A stretch of 23,828 nt of DNA from Bacteroidaceae bacterium (GCA_900770655.1 CAAGLA010000009.1:1-23828); one strand, 5' to 3'. Positions 15,513 to 23,481 are shown, counted from the stretch's first letter. The notes: a model not told the origin generated them from the sequence alone. Program-made: numbers and translations.

Positions 15513-17660
15513 CTACTCATCGGCGAGCTCAAAGTCGAGCTGCTTGCGCTCGAGGTTGGCGCGCATAATGCGTATCCGAACCGCATCGCCTATTGTGAAT
15601 TTGCGCTGCTTGCGGCGGCCTGCAATGCAGTAGTTGGCCTCGTCAAATTCGTAATAGTCGTCTTGCAGGGTGCGCATAGGTATAAGACCTTCGCATTTGT
15701 TCTCGTTTATTTCGGCATATAATCCCCATTCTGTAACTCCGCTTATTACAGCATCGTATTCCTCGCCAATATGCTCGCTCATAAATTCTACCTGCTTGTA
15801 TTTTATGCTCGAACGTTCGGCATTTGCAGCTACCTGCTCTTGTGCCGAACAGTGTTCGCACAAATCTTCGTATTTTGGTTTGCTTACCGTGCGGGCGTTC
15901 TGTGTCAGGTAGCGGTGAAGAAGGCGGTGTACAAGAAGGTCGGGGTAACGGCGAATGGGCGATGTAAAGTGTGTGTAGTAGCGGAACGCAAGGCCGTAGT
16001 GCCCTATGTTATCTGTAGAGTAACGTGCTTTTTGCATTGTGCGCAGGGAAATCTGTTCTATGACATTCTGCTCCTTGTGGCCTTGAACATCGCGCAGAAG
16101 AGTGTTCAGTGCGCTTGCCGATGTGGTACGTCCGCTTGCCGAACGCATCTTGTAGCCAAGCTTGTTTGCAAATTTCGACAGCATTGCGAGCTTTTCAATA
16201 TTGGGCTCGTCGTGTATGCGGTATACGAAGGTCTTTGGTGTGTTGCCGCCCTTTTTCGCACCAATCCTTTCGGCTACAGTGCGGTTTGCAAGCAGCATAA
16301 ACTCCTCTATAAGCTGGTGCGATTCGTTGCTTTCGCTGAAGTATACCGACTGTGGCTTTCCTTTTTCATCGAGCACAAAATGTACCTGAGCCTGCTGGAA
16401 ATCTATGGCTCCTGCTTGGAAACGTTTCTTGCGCATTGTTTGTGCAAGGCGGTTGAGGATATCAATCTCTTCGTAAAACTCTCCCTTACCGTTTACTATA
16501 ATATCCTGTACTTCGTCGTAGCAGAATCTTCTGTCGCTCTTTATAACAGTGCGGGATATGTCGTAGCTCTTTACTTCGGCCTTGTCGTTCATTGTGAATA
16601 TTACCGAATAGGTGAGTTTCTCTTCGCCGGGGCGCAAAGAGCACAGGTTGTTGCAAAGCTGTTCGGGCAACATTGGTATTGTGCGGTCTACAAGGTATAT
16701 CGACGTTGCACGCTTGAAGGCCTCCTTGTCTATAGCGCTGCCTTCTGTAACGTAGTGCGAAACGTCGGCAATGTGTACGCCTATCTCCCACAGGCCGTTG
16801 CCGGCCTTCCGCACCGACAAGGCATCGTCGAAGTCTTTGGCGTCGGCCGGGTCTATAGTGAATGTTGTTACATCGCGGAAGTCCTTGCGTGAAGAAATCT
16901 CTTCGGCTGTTATGGTCGCAGGAATCTTGGCTGCAGCCTCCTCTACAGCTTCGGGGTATTTGTATGGCAGGCCATATTCGGCAAGTATGGCGTTCATCTC
17001 GGTGTCATTCTCGCCGCTCTTTCCCAGAATATCAATAACCTTTCCAATGGGGTTCTTGCTGTCTAAGGGCCATTCGAGCAATTTTACAACAGCCTTGTCG
17101 CCGTTCTTTCCGCCTTTGAGCATATCTTTGGGTATGAATATGTCCTGTGGCATTATACGGCTCTCAATGGCGAGAAAAGCATAGTGACGTTCAACGCGCA
17201 GCTCGCCTACAAAGGTGTTGTGTACACGTTTTACAATCTCAACCACCTCTCCTTCGCGTCCACGTCCCCGTCGGTGTGCAAAGAGTGCTACGCGCACAAG
17301 GTCGTCGGTGAGAGCGTGTGCCGAATTACGTTCGCTAATCATAACCGGCTCGCTGCCGTCATCGGGCAAGAACTCGTTGTATCCGTTCTTGTTGCGCGAA
17401 AAAACACCGAACAGCATTGTTCCACCCTCGGCAAGGGTGTACCGCCTGAATTCCGGCTCCATCAGGTAGCCGTCGAAAACCATATCGTCGAGAATGTGTA
17501 CACACAAGGTTCTGTTTGCTGTAGATGTCAGCCCCAGTTCCTTGAAAATTTCCTTTGGGCTTAACATTTTGCCGTCGTAGCGGTTGAACAGCGCCACAAG
17601 CATCTCTACAAGGGTATTCTTGTCGATGCGTCTTTTGTTTTTTTCGCCTTTCTTTGCCAT
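15513..17660 (-). CDS. rnr: Ribonuclease R (RNase II family 3'-5' exoribonuclease)
   Basis: RNase R degrades structured RNA from the 3' end. The 715-aa product has an N-terminal winged-helix region (about 10-75), cold-shock/OB domains (80-240), and the RNB catalytic domain (about 255-590) with the metal-binding acids D270, D276, D278 and D279 in TIDPADAKDFDDALS. A C-terminal S1 domain (about 630-715) begins at GEEYDAVISGVTEWGLYAEI. The protein stops at the end of S1, without the long basic tail of the E. coli enzyme (813 aa), as is common in Bacteroidetes. The N-terminus MAKKGEKNKRR is basic. It is the first gene of the minus-strand block; a probable promoter lies 19 bases before its ATG. Confidence 0.95.
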   Translation of the reverse strand: MAKKGEKNKRRIDKNTLVEMLVALFNRYDGKMLSPKEIFKELGLTSTANRTLCVHILDDMVFDGYLMEPEFRRYTLAEGGTMLFGVFSRNKNGYNEFLPDDGSEPVMISERNSAHALTDDLVRVALFAHRRGRGREGEVVEIVKRVHNTFVGELRVERHYAFLAIESRIMPQDIFIPKDMLKGGKNGDKAVVKLLEWPLDSKNPIGKVIDILGKSGENDTEMNAILAEYGLPYKYPEAVEEAAAKIPATITAEEISSRKDFRDVTTFTIDPADAKDFDDALSVRKAGNGLWEIGVHIADVSHYVTEGSAIDKEAFKRATSIYLVDRTIPMLPEQLCNNLCSLRPGEEKLTYSVIFTMNDKAEVKSYDISRTVIKSDRRFCYDEVQDIIVNGKGEFYEEIDILNRLAQTMRKKRFQAGAIDFQQAQVHFVLDEKGKPQSVYFSESNESHQLIEEFMLLANRTVAERIGAKKGGNTPKTFVYRIHDEPNIEKLAMLSKFANKLGYKMRSASGRTTSASALNTLLRDVQGHKEQNVIEQISLRTMQKARYSTDNIGHYGLAFRYYTHFTSPIRRYPDLLVHRLLHRYLTQNARTVSKPKYEDLCEHCSAQEQVAANAERSSIKYKQVEFMSEHIGEEYDAVISGVTEWGLYAEINENKCEGLIPMRTLQDDYYEFDEANYCIAGRRKQRKFTIGDAVRIRIMRANLERKQLDFELADE

Positions 17661-17679
17661 AATAGTAAATATTATGTTG

Positions 17680-17709
17680 CTAAATTAGTAATAAAACCCC
17701 ACAATACAA
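17680..17709 (-). promoter_or_regulatory. Probable promoter of rnr
   Basis: On the minus strand there is TTG (17709-17707), a 19-base spacer and TAATTTAG (17687-17680), one base from TAnnTTTG. The -7 box is 19 bases before the RNase R ATG. Spacing and position fit the Bacteroidetes primary sigma factor pattern. Confidence 0.5.
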
Positions 17710-17802
17710 TTTGTGAAGCTTAAAACCTTTCCTGCTAAAACTTAAACTATGTGAAAATAGAGCCTGTGCACGAATTTCTACCGCACGATAAATTAAGTTG
17801 CA

Positions 17803-18032
17803 TCGCTGTAAAAAATATTGAAACAAGTTTCATATTTATCGCTCATTTGTTGCTATCTTTGCGCTAAAGCGCGAACATAGCCTGCATTCGCTGTAAAAAA
17901 TATTGAAATAAGTTTCATATTTATCGCTCATTTGTTGCTATCTTTGCGCTAAAGCGCGAACATAGCCTGCATTCGCTGTAAAAAATATTGAAACAAGTTT
18001 CATATTTATCGCTCATTTGTTGCTATCTTTGC
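17803..18032 (+). repeat. 85-bp tandem repeat, 2.7 copies, each with a promoter box
   Basis: Copy 1 is 17803-17887, copy 2 is 17888-17972 and copy 3 is partial, 17973-18032. Copies 1 and 2 differ at one base (C17824 against T17909); copy 3 equals copy 1 for 60 bases, then diverges. Each copy holds an inverted repeat TGAAAC-AA-GTTTCA (broken in copy 2 by the C-to-T change) and a consensus TATCTTTG box 21 bases further on. Copies 1 and 2 also have GCGCT-AA-AGCGC right after the box. The array ends 20 bases before the epimerase ATG. There are no unique spacers, so it is not a CRISPR array. The remaining 142 bases of this gap (17661-17802) hold the rnr promoter and nothing else I recognise. Confidence 0.97.
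18024..18031 (+). promoter_or_regulatory. -7 box (TATCTTTG) of the epimerase/PAP2 genes
   Basis: An exact TAnnTTTG match 21 bases before the ATG at 18053, in the third repeat copy. Identical boxes occur at 17854-17861 and 17939-17946 in copies 1 and 2, so transcription could begin at up to three points and the transcripts would differ by 85 and 170 bases. Confidence 0.7.
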
Positions 18033-18052
18033 ACGATATTAAAATCCTCTCA

Positions 18053-19060
18053 ATGAAAGTTCTGGTAACAGGTGCAAGCGGTTTTATAGGAAGTTTCCTT
18101 GTAGAAAGGGGACTTGAACTGGGCTACGAAGTCTGGGCCGGCGTGCGCGGCAGCAGCAGCAAACGTTTTTTGGGCGACGAACGTGTGAATTTTATTGAAC
18201 TCGATTTCTCTTCGCCCGACAAACTTGAATCGCAACTGGTTCTTTTTAGGGACAAATGTGGCGGCTGGGACTATATTATACACGCAGCCGGTGTTACAAA
18301 ATGTGTCGATAAAAAGGATTTTTTTCGTGTAAATTACGAAGGAACGAAACATTTTGTCGACGCCATTGCGAGAGTGGGTATACTGCCCAAAAAATTCATT
18401 TATCTCAGTTCTTTAAGCGTCTTTGGTCCGGCAAGAGAGGAGCGCCCGTACAGCCCAATACTGGAGAGCGATACTCCGCAGCCCAACACCGAATATGGAA
18501 AGAGCAAGCTGCTTGCCGAGCAGTACATAACAGGCAAGGCGAAATTCCCCTATATAATTCTGCGCCCTACAGGCGTGTACGGCCCGCGCGAACGCGACTA
18601 TTTCCAAATGGCCGTGAGCATTAAAAAGGGTGTCGATTTTGCAGTGGGGTACAAGCCGCAGGTTATAACATTTATCTATGTCAAAGACCTTGTGAATGCT
18701 GTCTATCTCGCTCTTGAGTCTGCTGTGGAAAACCGCAGTTATTTTGTCAGCGAGCCGTTCGGCTACAGCAGCCGTGCGTTCAGCGATTACATTCAGGCCG
18801 AACTTGGCATCAAACGTGTACTGCATATAAAAGCCCCGGTGTGGCTGCTAAAGATTATATCGCTTTGTTCCGAACGTATATCGCGTATGCAAGGCAAGCC
18901 CGCCACGCTCAATAGCGATAAATATTATATAATGAAACAGAGAAACTGGCTCTGTGACACAGCCCCCATTCAGCAGGAACTTGGCTTTAAGGCCGAATAT
19001 GACCTTGAGGCCGGAACGCGTGAGGCTATAAAATGGTATAAAGAGGAAAAATGGCTATAA
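18053..19060 (+). CDS. NAD(P)-dependent epimerase/reductase (extended SDR)
   Basis: The 335-aa product begins with the dinucleotide-binding motif VTGASGFIG (G7, G10, G13) and has the SDR active site S119/S120 in YLSSLSVFG with Y148-x3-K152 in YGKSK. The RPTGVYGPR substrate-side segment lies at 171-179. These place it in the extended SDR (epimerase/dehydratase) group. The start is ATG 18053; an open extension to TTG 18017 runs through the promoter box and is rejected. The 3' end overlaps the PAP2 gene by 10 bases, so the two act together. The family includes sugar epimerases, and it also includes 3-ketosphinganine reductases reported in Bacteroides. The lipid-type partner makes a lipid substrate plausible, but sequence alone does not settle it. 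Confidence 0.85.
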   Translation: MKVLVTGASGFIGSFLVERGLELGYEVWAGVRGSSSKRFLGDERVNFIELDFSSPDKLESQLVLFRDKCGGWDYIIHAAGVTKCVDKKDFFRVNYEGTKHFVDAIARVGILPKKFIYLSSLSVFGPAREERPYSPILESDTPQPNTEYGKSKLLAEQYITGKAKFPYIILRPTGVYGPRERDYFQMAVSIKKGVDFAVGYKPQVITFIYVKDLVNAVYLALESAVENRSYFVSEPFGYSSRAFSDYIQAELGIKRVLHIKAPVWLLKIISLCSERISRMQGKPATLNSDKYYIMKQRNWLCDTAPIQQELGFKAEYDLEAGTREAIKWYKEEKWL

Positions 19061-20004
19061 AACTTTTTGAACGTTGTGAACCTGAGATAAAGTTTCTCGC
19101 TGTAGAGAAACTGAACCTTTTGTATAACTTGTTTACAACACTCCTTGTTCTGATATTCTTCACCAGACTGCAAGACCCGCAAGCGATGTTGTTGGGCCGT
19201 TTTGCCATAGCCGTTGCTTCGTTTGTACTAATATATATATATACCAAGTTCCCTTGCAGGGCTATGGTATATGTGAGAATCTTCATTCAAATGTCTCTGC
19301 TGAGCTATTGGTACCCCGATACGTTTGAGTTCAACCGCATATTCCCCAACCTCGACCACGTCTTTGCTTCTATGGACTACTCTTTGTTCGGCTGCCAGCC
19401 GGCATTGGTGTTCGAACAGGTTTGCAGCAGCATATTCTGGCGCGAAGCATTCAATATGGGCTATTGGCTCTACTACCCTATGATAGCAGTTGTCTCTACC
19501 TACTATTTTTTTGCGCGCCCCAAAGAGGTGGAGCGTTGTACATTTGTTATTATAGCTTCGTTCTTCCTCTACTATCTGGTATATATGTTTGTTCCTGTTG
19601 CCGGCCCGCAGTTCTATTTCCCTGTTATAGGCGAAGATGCGGCGGTTTCGGGCATCTATCCCGAAATAGGCAATTATTTTAATCTTCACCCCGACATCAC
19701 CATAGCGCAGGAGGGTAAAGGGTGGCTCTTTACCGAACTTGTGGGAATGGCGCAGAGTACCGGAGAACGCCCTACGGCAGCTTTTCCGAGTTCGCACATC
19801 GGTATAACGGCAATACTTGTAATTCTTGCATACAGGGCAAACAAAAAACTTTTTGCATTTATGTTTCCGGTCTTTATGCTGCTCTGTTGCGCTACTGTGT
19901 ACATAAAGGCTCATTATCTTGTCGATGCAATAGCCGGGCTCATCACCGGTGTTGCTGTATACTGCTTTACAACGTGGCTCTATAAACGCTTTTTAAGGGA
20001 GTAG
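19051..20004 (+). CDS. PAP2/Aur1-like membrane phosphotransferase or phosphatase
   Basis: This 317-aa polytopic protein has about six membrane helices. The PAP2 active-site motifs are visible: PVAGPQFYFP (182-191), the long insert ending GERPTAAFPSSHIG with H249 (238-251), and KAHYLVDAIAG with H288 and D292 (286-296). The GPQFYFP and late SSHIG/HYLVD layout resembles the Aur1/inositolphosphotransferase branch more than undecaprenyl-pyrophosphate phosphatases. That branch moves a phospho-headgroup onto ceramide or a related lipid; plain lipid phosphatase is the alternative. ATG 19051 lies inside the end of the epimerase gene, giving translational coupling. Catalysis would face the extracytoplasmic side. 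The exact lipid is inferred, not shown. Confidence 0.82.
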   Translation: MAIKLFERCEPEIKFLAVEKLNLLYNLFTTLLVLIFFTRLQDPQAMLLGRFAIAVASFVLIYIYTKFPCRAMVYVRIFIQMSLLSYWYPDTFEFNRIFPNLDHVFASMDYSLFGCQPALVFEQVCSSIFWREAFNMGYWLYYPMIAVVSTYYFFARPKEVERCTFVIIASFFLYYLVYMFVPVAGPQFYFPVIGEDAAVSGIYPEIGNYFNLHPDITIAQEGKGWLFTELVGMAQSTGERPTAAFPSSHIGITAILVILAYRANKKLFAFMFPVFMLLCCATVYIKAHYLVDAIAGLITGVAVYCFTTWLYKRFLRE

Positions 20005-20020
20005 CCTTAGCGGTCAGTTG

Positions 20021-20070
20021 TCTCTTTTTGTGCCGATGCAATTATTTTTTGCGAAAAAAGAGATTTTTTT
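20021..20070 (+). terminator. AT-rich hairpin with T-run after the PAP2 gene
   Basis: TCTCTTTTT (20021-20029) pairs with AAAAAGAGA (20055-20063), and seven T follow at 20064-20070. The stem is AT-rich and the loop is 25 bases, so it is a weak candidate, but it is correctly placed 16 bases after the PAP2 stop. Confidence 0.4.
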
Positions 20071-20112
20071 GAAAATAGAATAAAATTTCAATTTCATTTC
20101 AGAATCGTATAT

Positions 20113-20120
20113 AATCTTTG
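20113..20120 (+). promoter_or_regulatory. -7 box (AATCTTTG) of the PepSY-like gene pair
   Basis: One base from TAnnTTTG, inside TATAATCTTTGC. It implies a 5' leader of roughly 100 bases before the first PepSY-like ORF. Within that leader GGCTG (20142-20146) can pair with CAGCC (20163-20167), and GGAAGGG can pair imperfectly with CCCTCC further on. I recognise no riboswitch class. Confidence 0.5.
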
Positions 20121-20233
20121 CACTGTAAACGAAACGGAAGGGGCTGCGGCAACAAGCTGTAACAGCCGTGTAGAAAAACAAATTTCTCCCTCCGGTGTTA
20201 AATAAAACAGTACAAATGATTAAAAAGAAGATT

Positions 20234-20674
20234 ATGAAAAGGATTTTATTCGCACTTTTTGCAGTAGTTGTTTTGGGTATAGCGGCTGTTAAGGCCGATA
20301 ACGACAAAATCATCAACAAAAACCAGTTGCCGGCTCAGGCACAACAGTTTATTAACGAGAATTTTGCAGGGGTAAACCTCTCTTACGCAAAAGAGGAACG
20401 CGACTTCCTATCACGCTCCTACGAGGTGATGCTTGCCGACGGTACAAAGCTTGAATTTTCGAGCAACGGCACTTGGGAAGAGGTAGATTGCCGCTATGGC
20501 GAGGTTCCTTCGGCTGTTATCCCCGATCCAATCAAACGCTACATCAATGAAAATTATCAGGGCGAGAAGGTATTGAAGATCGAGCGTAACCGCAGCAACT
20601 ACGAGGTAAAGCTATCGAACCGTCTTGAACTTACCTTTGACGAAGATTTCAATATCATCGATATTGATGATTAA
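20234..20674 (+). CDS. Exported PepSY-like protein (DUF2874 type)
   Basis: The 146-aa product starts with a signal peptide, MKRILFALFAVVVLGIAAVKA, with likely cleavage after VKA. The mature part is two repeats of the PepSY-like fold: LPAQAQQFINENFAG (32-46) followed by YEVMLADGTKLEFSSNGTWEEV (63-84), then a second unit with IKRYINENYQG (100-110) followed by YEVKLSNRLELTFDEDFN (123-140). Proteins of this type are common in Bacteroidetes and often carry a beta-lactamase-inhibitor-like label from fold similarity; function is not established. ATG 20234 is chosen because AAGAAG precedes it; ATG 20216 in the same frame (adds MIKKKI) is a fair alternative. It is followed after 36 bases by a second gene of the same family. 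Confidence 0.8.
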   Translation: MKRILFALFAVVVLGIAAVKADNDKIINKNQLPAQAQQFINENFAGVNLSYAKEERDFLSRSYEVMLADGTKLEFSSNGTWEEVDCRYGEVPSAVIPDPIKRYINENYQGEKVLKIERNRSNYEVKLSNRLELTFDEDFNIIDIDD

Positions 20675-20710
20675 TAAACTTCCAACAACTAAACAACAAA
20701 AGAAAAAATT

Positions 20711-21145
20711 ATGAAAAAGTTATTTCCATTACTGTTTTTCGCGCTCTTTGCCTTTGTTGCTTGCGACGACGATGACGACAAGAGGGTTCCTCTGGACAAG
20801 AGCGTGATAGAATTTATAGAGAACAAGTATGCAGGAGCCAAAATCCGTCACTCTGAATATAGCGACAATGGCCTTGTAGAGGTTGAGATTCTGCACAATT
20901 CAATTCTTAAGGATGTCTACTTCGACCGCTCTGACAAGTGGGTATATACATCTTGGGATGTGCGCCTTTCCGAAGTGCCTTCGGTTGTTGCCGATGCTCT
21001 TTCGGCTGCCTACCCCGACTTCCGCGTAGACGATGTTGATTACATTGAGCGTGAACAGACTGTCTACTATGAATTTGAACTTGAAAAGGCCGGTGCCGAG
21101 ATTTTTGTAAACATATCTCCCGATGGTGAGATTTTAAACAACTAA
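20711..21145 (+). CDS. PepSY-like surface lipoprotein
   Basis: The 144-aa product has a lipoprotein signal peptide with lipobox AFVAC, the acylated residue being C18, followed at once by five Asp (CDDDDDK). An acidic run right after the lipidated Cys is the type of export signal described for surface-exposed lipoproteins in Capnocytophaga and Bacteroides, so outer-surface placement is likely. The mature part has two PepSY-like units: LDKSVIEFIENKYAG then VEVEILHNSILKDVYFDRSDKW, and LSEVPSVVADALSAAYPDF then YYEFELEKAGAEIFVNISPDG. It is the second gene of the pair and ends before a strong hairpin. The binding partner is unknown. Confidence 0.82.
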   Translation: MKKLFPLLFFALFAFVACDDDDDKRVPLDKSVIEFIENKYAGAKIRHSEYSDNGLVEVEILHNSILKDVYFDRSDKWVYTSWDVRLSEVPSVVADALSAAYPDFRVDDVDYIEREQTVYYEFELEKAGAEIFVNISPDGEILNN

Positions 21146-21175
21146 GAAACTGACCGTATGCGTGTTCAACGCCGG

Positions 21176-21203
21176 GGCGGTGGCCATAACAGCCACCGCC
21201 TTT
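21176..21203 (+). terminator. Rho-independent-type terminator of the PepSY-like pair
   Basis: GGCGGTGGC (21176-21184) pairs with GCCACCGCC (21192-21200) across a 7-base loop, giving a 9-bp GC-rich stem followed by TTTG. It lies 30 bases after the lipoprotein stop. Confidence 0.8.
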
Positions 21204-21312
21204 GTATTGTTGTCCGGAATCAGTGGCTGCTGCTATCCCGTTTTATGTAACAAAACAACCCTTTTTATCTATTTTATTGCAAAAGCGATAGGGAAATAAC
21301 GATTTTTTTGTC

Positions 21313-21320
21313 TAAATTTG
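21313..21320 (+). promoter_or_regulatory. Consensus -7 box (TAAATTTG) of metF
   Basis: An exact TAnnTTTG match 68 bases before the chosen metF ATG, inside an AT-rich stretch. It overlaps the open extension of the metF frame, which argues for the internal ATG as the true start. Confidence 0.65.
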
Positions 21321-21388
21321 CGATTTACAGCAAATATGTAACAACCTGCTATGTATTGGACTGTAATATTAGGAAACATATATTTCAA

Positions 21389-22345
21389 ATGCGAGTTATA
21401 GACTACATAAATTCAGCGGAAAAAACGGCATTCTCTTTCGAGGTACTGCCTCCATTGAAGGGGTATGGTCCCGAAAAGCTTTTTGGGAACATAGACCGTC
21501 TTATGGAGTTCAATCCCGGCTACATAAATATTACAACGCACCATAGCGAGCCTGTCTATCAGGATATGGGCAACGGGATGTTCCGTTTGGGGTCTATACG
21601 CCGCCGTCCCGGAACTGTGGCTGTGGCAACAGCAATTCATCACCGTTACGGTGTACCTGTGGTGCCGCATATCCTTTGCAATGGATATTCGCTCGAAGAT
21701 ACCGAGTATGTGCTTATAGACCTGCAGTTGTCGGGGATAACCGATATCCTTGTTCTGCGTGGCGACAAGTGCAAGACCGACTCAAATACCGCTCCCGCCA
21801 AGAGCGGGAACAGGTATGCAATAGATTTGCAGCGTCAGGTGAACCGTTTCAATGAAGGCTTTTTCGTAGACGGAACTGCTATGAAGGAGCGTGGCGAGCG
21901 TTTCTCGTACGGCGTTGCCTGTTACCCTGAAAAACACGAGGAGGCTCCGAATATGGAGAGTGACCTCGCTGTGCTTAAACAGAAGGCCGACGAGGGTGCC
22001 GAGTATGCCGTTACCCAAATGTTCTTCGACAACAAGAAATATTTTTCCTTTGTTGAGCGTGCCCGTGAAATGGGTATAAGAATTCCAATAATTCCCGGAA
22101 TAAAGCCTATTCACAAATGCTCTCAGTTGAATGTTTTGCCCAAGACTTTCCGTGTAGACCTTCCGGGCGACCTTGTAACCGAAATCAATAGGTGCAAGGA
22201 CGATGCCGCAGTTGCGCAGGTGGGTCGTGAATGGGCTATACAGCAGTGTCGCGAGCTAATGCAGTATGGTGTACCGAGCCTTCACTTCTACACCCTCAAT
22301 GCTTTCGACAGCGTGTACGAAATAGCTAAGGCAATATACCTATGA
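21389..22345 (+). CDS. metF: 5,10-methylenetetrahydrofolate reductase
   Basis: MetF reduces 5,10-methylene-THF to 5-methyl-THF with FAD, feeding methionine synthesis. From ATG 21389 the product is 318 aa, close to the family size of about 300. Key motifs are FSFEVLPP with catalytic E18 (16-22), ITTHHSEP (48-55), LVLRGDK (122-127), VACYPEKH (176-183) and AEYAVTQMFFD (204-214), matching the FAD and folate sites. An open extension of 27 codons to TTG 21308 covers the promoter box and lacks conservation-like features, so it is rejected. The stop overlaps the holB start as ATGA, so the genes are co-transcribed. No cobalamin or SAM riboswitch is seen in the short leader. Confidence 0.95.
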   Translation: MRVIDYINSAEKTAFSFEVLPPLKGYGPEKLFGNIDRLMEFNPGYINITTHHSEPVYQDMGNGMFRLGSIRRRPGTVAVATAIHHRYGVPVVPHILCNGYSLEDTEYVLIDLQLSGITDILVLRGDKCKTDSNTAPAKSGNRYAIDLQRQVNRFNEGFFVDGTAMKERGERFSYGVACYPEKHEEAPNMESDLAVLKQKADEGAEYAVTQMFFDNKKYFSFVERAREMGIRIPIIPGIKPIHKCSQLNVLPKTFRVDLPGDLVTEINRCKDDAAVAQVGREWAIQQCRELMQYGVPSLHFYTLNAFDSVYEIAKAIYL

Positions 22346-23481
22346 GTGTTTTCTTTAAAGATATAATAGGTCAGGAAGGTGTTGTCGCGCAACTGAAACG
22401 TTGTGTCGACGAGAACCGTCTTGCACACGCCCTGCTCATAACCGGCCCGCGGGGAAACGGCAAACTTGCAATAGCTGTAGCGCTTGCCAACTACATTCTT
22501 TGCGGTAACCGCAATGACGATGCCTGCGGCAGTTGTCCGGCCTGTGCCAAGCTATTGAAATTTGTCCATAGCGACCTTCACTTTGTCTTTCCTGTAAAGA
22601 AGAAAAAGGGTAGTTCGAGCGATTCTGCTCCAATAAGCGACGATTACATACAGGAGTGGCGTGGCCTGCTCTCAAAAGGGGCCTACTTTACATACGACGA
22701 CTGGCTTGCCTGTCTCGATGTCGAGAACCAGCAGCCTATGATATATGAGCGCGAGAGTAGTGAGATTCTGCATAAGCTCTCTATGCAGTCGCGTGAGGGC
22801 GGTTGGAGAATTGTTGTAATATGGCTTCCCGAAAAGATGAAAGAGGCCTGTTCGAACAAGCTTCTCAAGGTAATTGAGGAGCCTCCTAAAGATACTCTCT
22901 TTCTGCTTGTATCGGAAGAGCCCGACAAGATAATTCCCACCATACTCAGCCGCACGCAGCGCGTGGATGTTCCGCGTATATCCACTGCGGCAGTCGAAGC
23001 CGCGCTCAGCAGTCGCTATGGCCTCTCTTTTGCCGACGCCAAGAGCATAGCCCAGCAATGTGCCGGTGACTGGGAAAAGGCTGAAGAGCTAATATCCCTG
23101 AGCGACGAGAAGGCACAATATCTCGAACTGTTTATGCAGCTTATGCGTTCGGCATACGCCCGCAATATACGCGAGATGAAGGCGTGGAGCGAGCAGGTTG
23201 CCGCTCTTGGCCGTGAACGTCAGAAACGGTTGCTTGGTTATTGCCAGCGTATGATAAGGGAAAACTTCATAATGAACTTCAAACAAGACGAAATGGTCTA
23301 TATGTCTCAACCCGAGCGCACCTTTTCGCTGCGTTTCTCTCCCTTTGTCAACGAGCGCAATATCTTTGGCATTGTCGAGGAACTTTCCGAAGCGCAGAGA
23401 CACATAGAACAGAATGTAAATGCAAAAATGGTCTTTTTCGATATGTCGTTGAGAATGATTGTTTGGATAAAAAACAGATAA
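22342..23481 (+). CDS. holB: DNA polymerase III delta' subunit
   Basis: This 379-aa clamp-loader subunit of the AAA+ family begins with FFKDIIGQEGVVAQLKR (4-20). It has a P-loop-like GPRGNGK (35-41), a zinc-binding set C54, C62, C65, C68, NKLLKVIEEPP (172-182), and the SRTQRV sensor (203-208), all typical of delta'. The Walker B acids are weak (WLPEKM), as expected for a subunit that does not hydrolyse ATP. A polar insert lies at about 86-98 (KKKKGSSSDSAP). The start overlaps metF as ATGA, and its stop directly precedes the next ATG. holB followed by a PSP1-family gene is also the order in Bacillus subtilis (holB-yaaT). Confidence 0.92.
   Translation: MSVFFKDIIGQEGVVAQLKRCVDENRLAHALLITGPRGNGKLAIAVALANYILCGNRNDDACGSCPACAKLLKFVHSDLHFVFPVKKKKGSSSDSAPISDDYIQEWRGLLSKGAYFTYDDWLACLDVENQQPMIYERESSEILHKLSMQSREGGWRIVVIWLPEKMKEACSNKLLKVIEEPPKDTLFLLVSEEPDKIIPTILSRTQRVDVPRISTAAVEAALSSRYGLSFADAKSIAQQCAGDWEKAEELISLSDEKAQYLELFMQLMRSAYARNIREMKAWSEQVAALGRERQKRLLGYCQRMIRENFIMNFKQDEMVYMSQPERTFSLRFSPFVNERNIFGIVEELSEAQRHIEQNVNAKMVFFDMSLRMIVWIKNR

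Noticed and set aside
15771..16892. Plus-strand open frame (373 codons) across RNase R
   Set aside because: Antisense to a complete RNase R gene with all catalytic acids; its composition is typical of a shadow frame.
17803..18032. Possible CRISPR array
   Set aside because: The 85-bp units are directly joined with no unique spacers, and no cas gene is near; promoter boxes explain them better.
18017..18052. TTG-started extension of the epimerase
   Set aside because: It overlaps the -7 box of the third repeat; the dinucleotide-binding motif begins directly after ATG 18053.
21308..21388. TTG-started extension of metF
   Set aside because: The extra 27 codons contain the promoter box, and metF homologues begin near the internal ATG.
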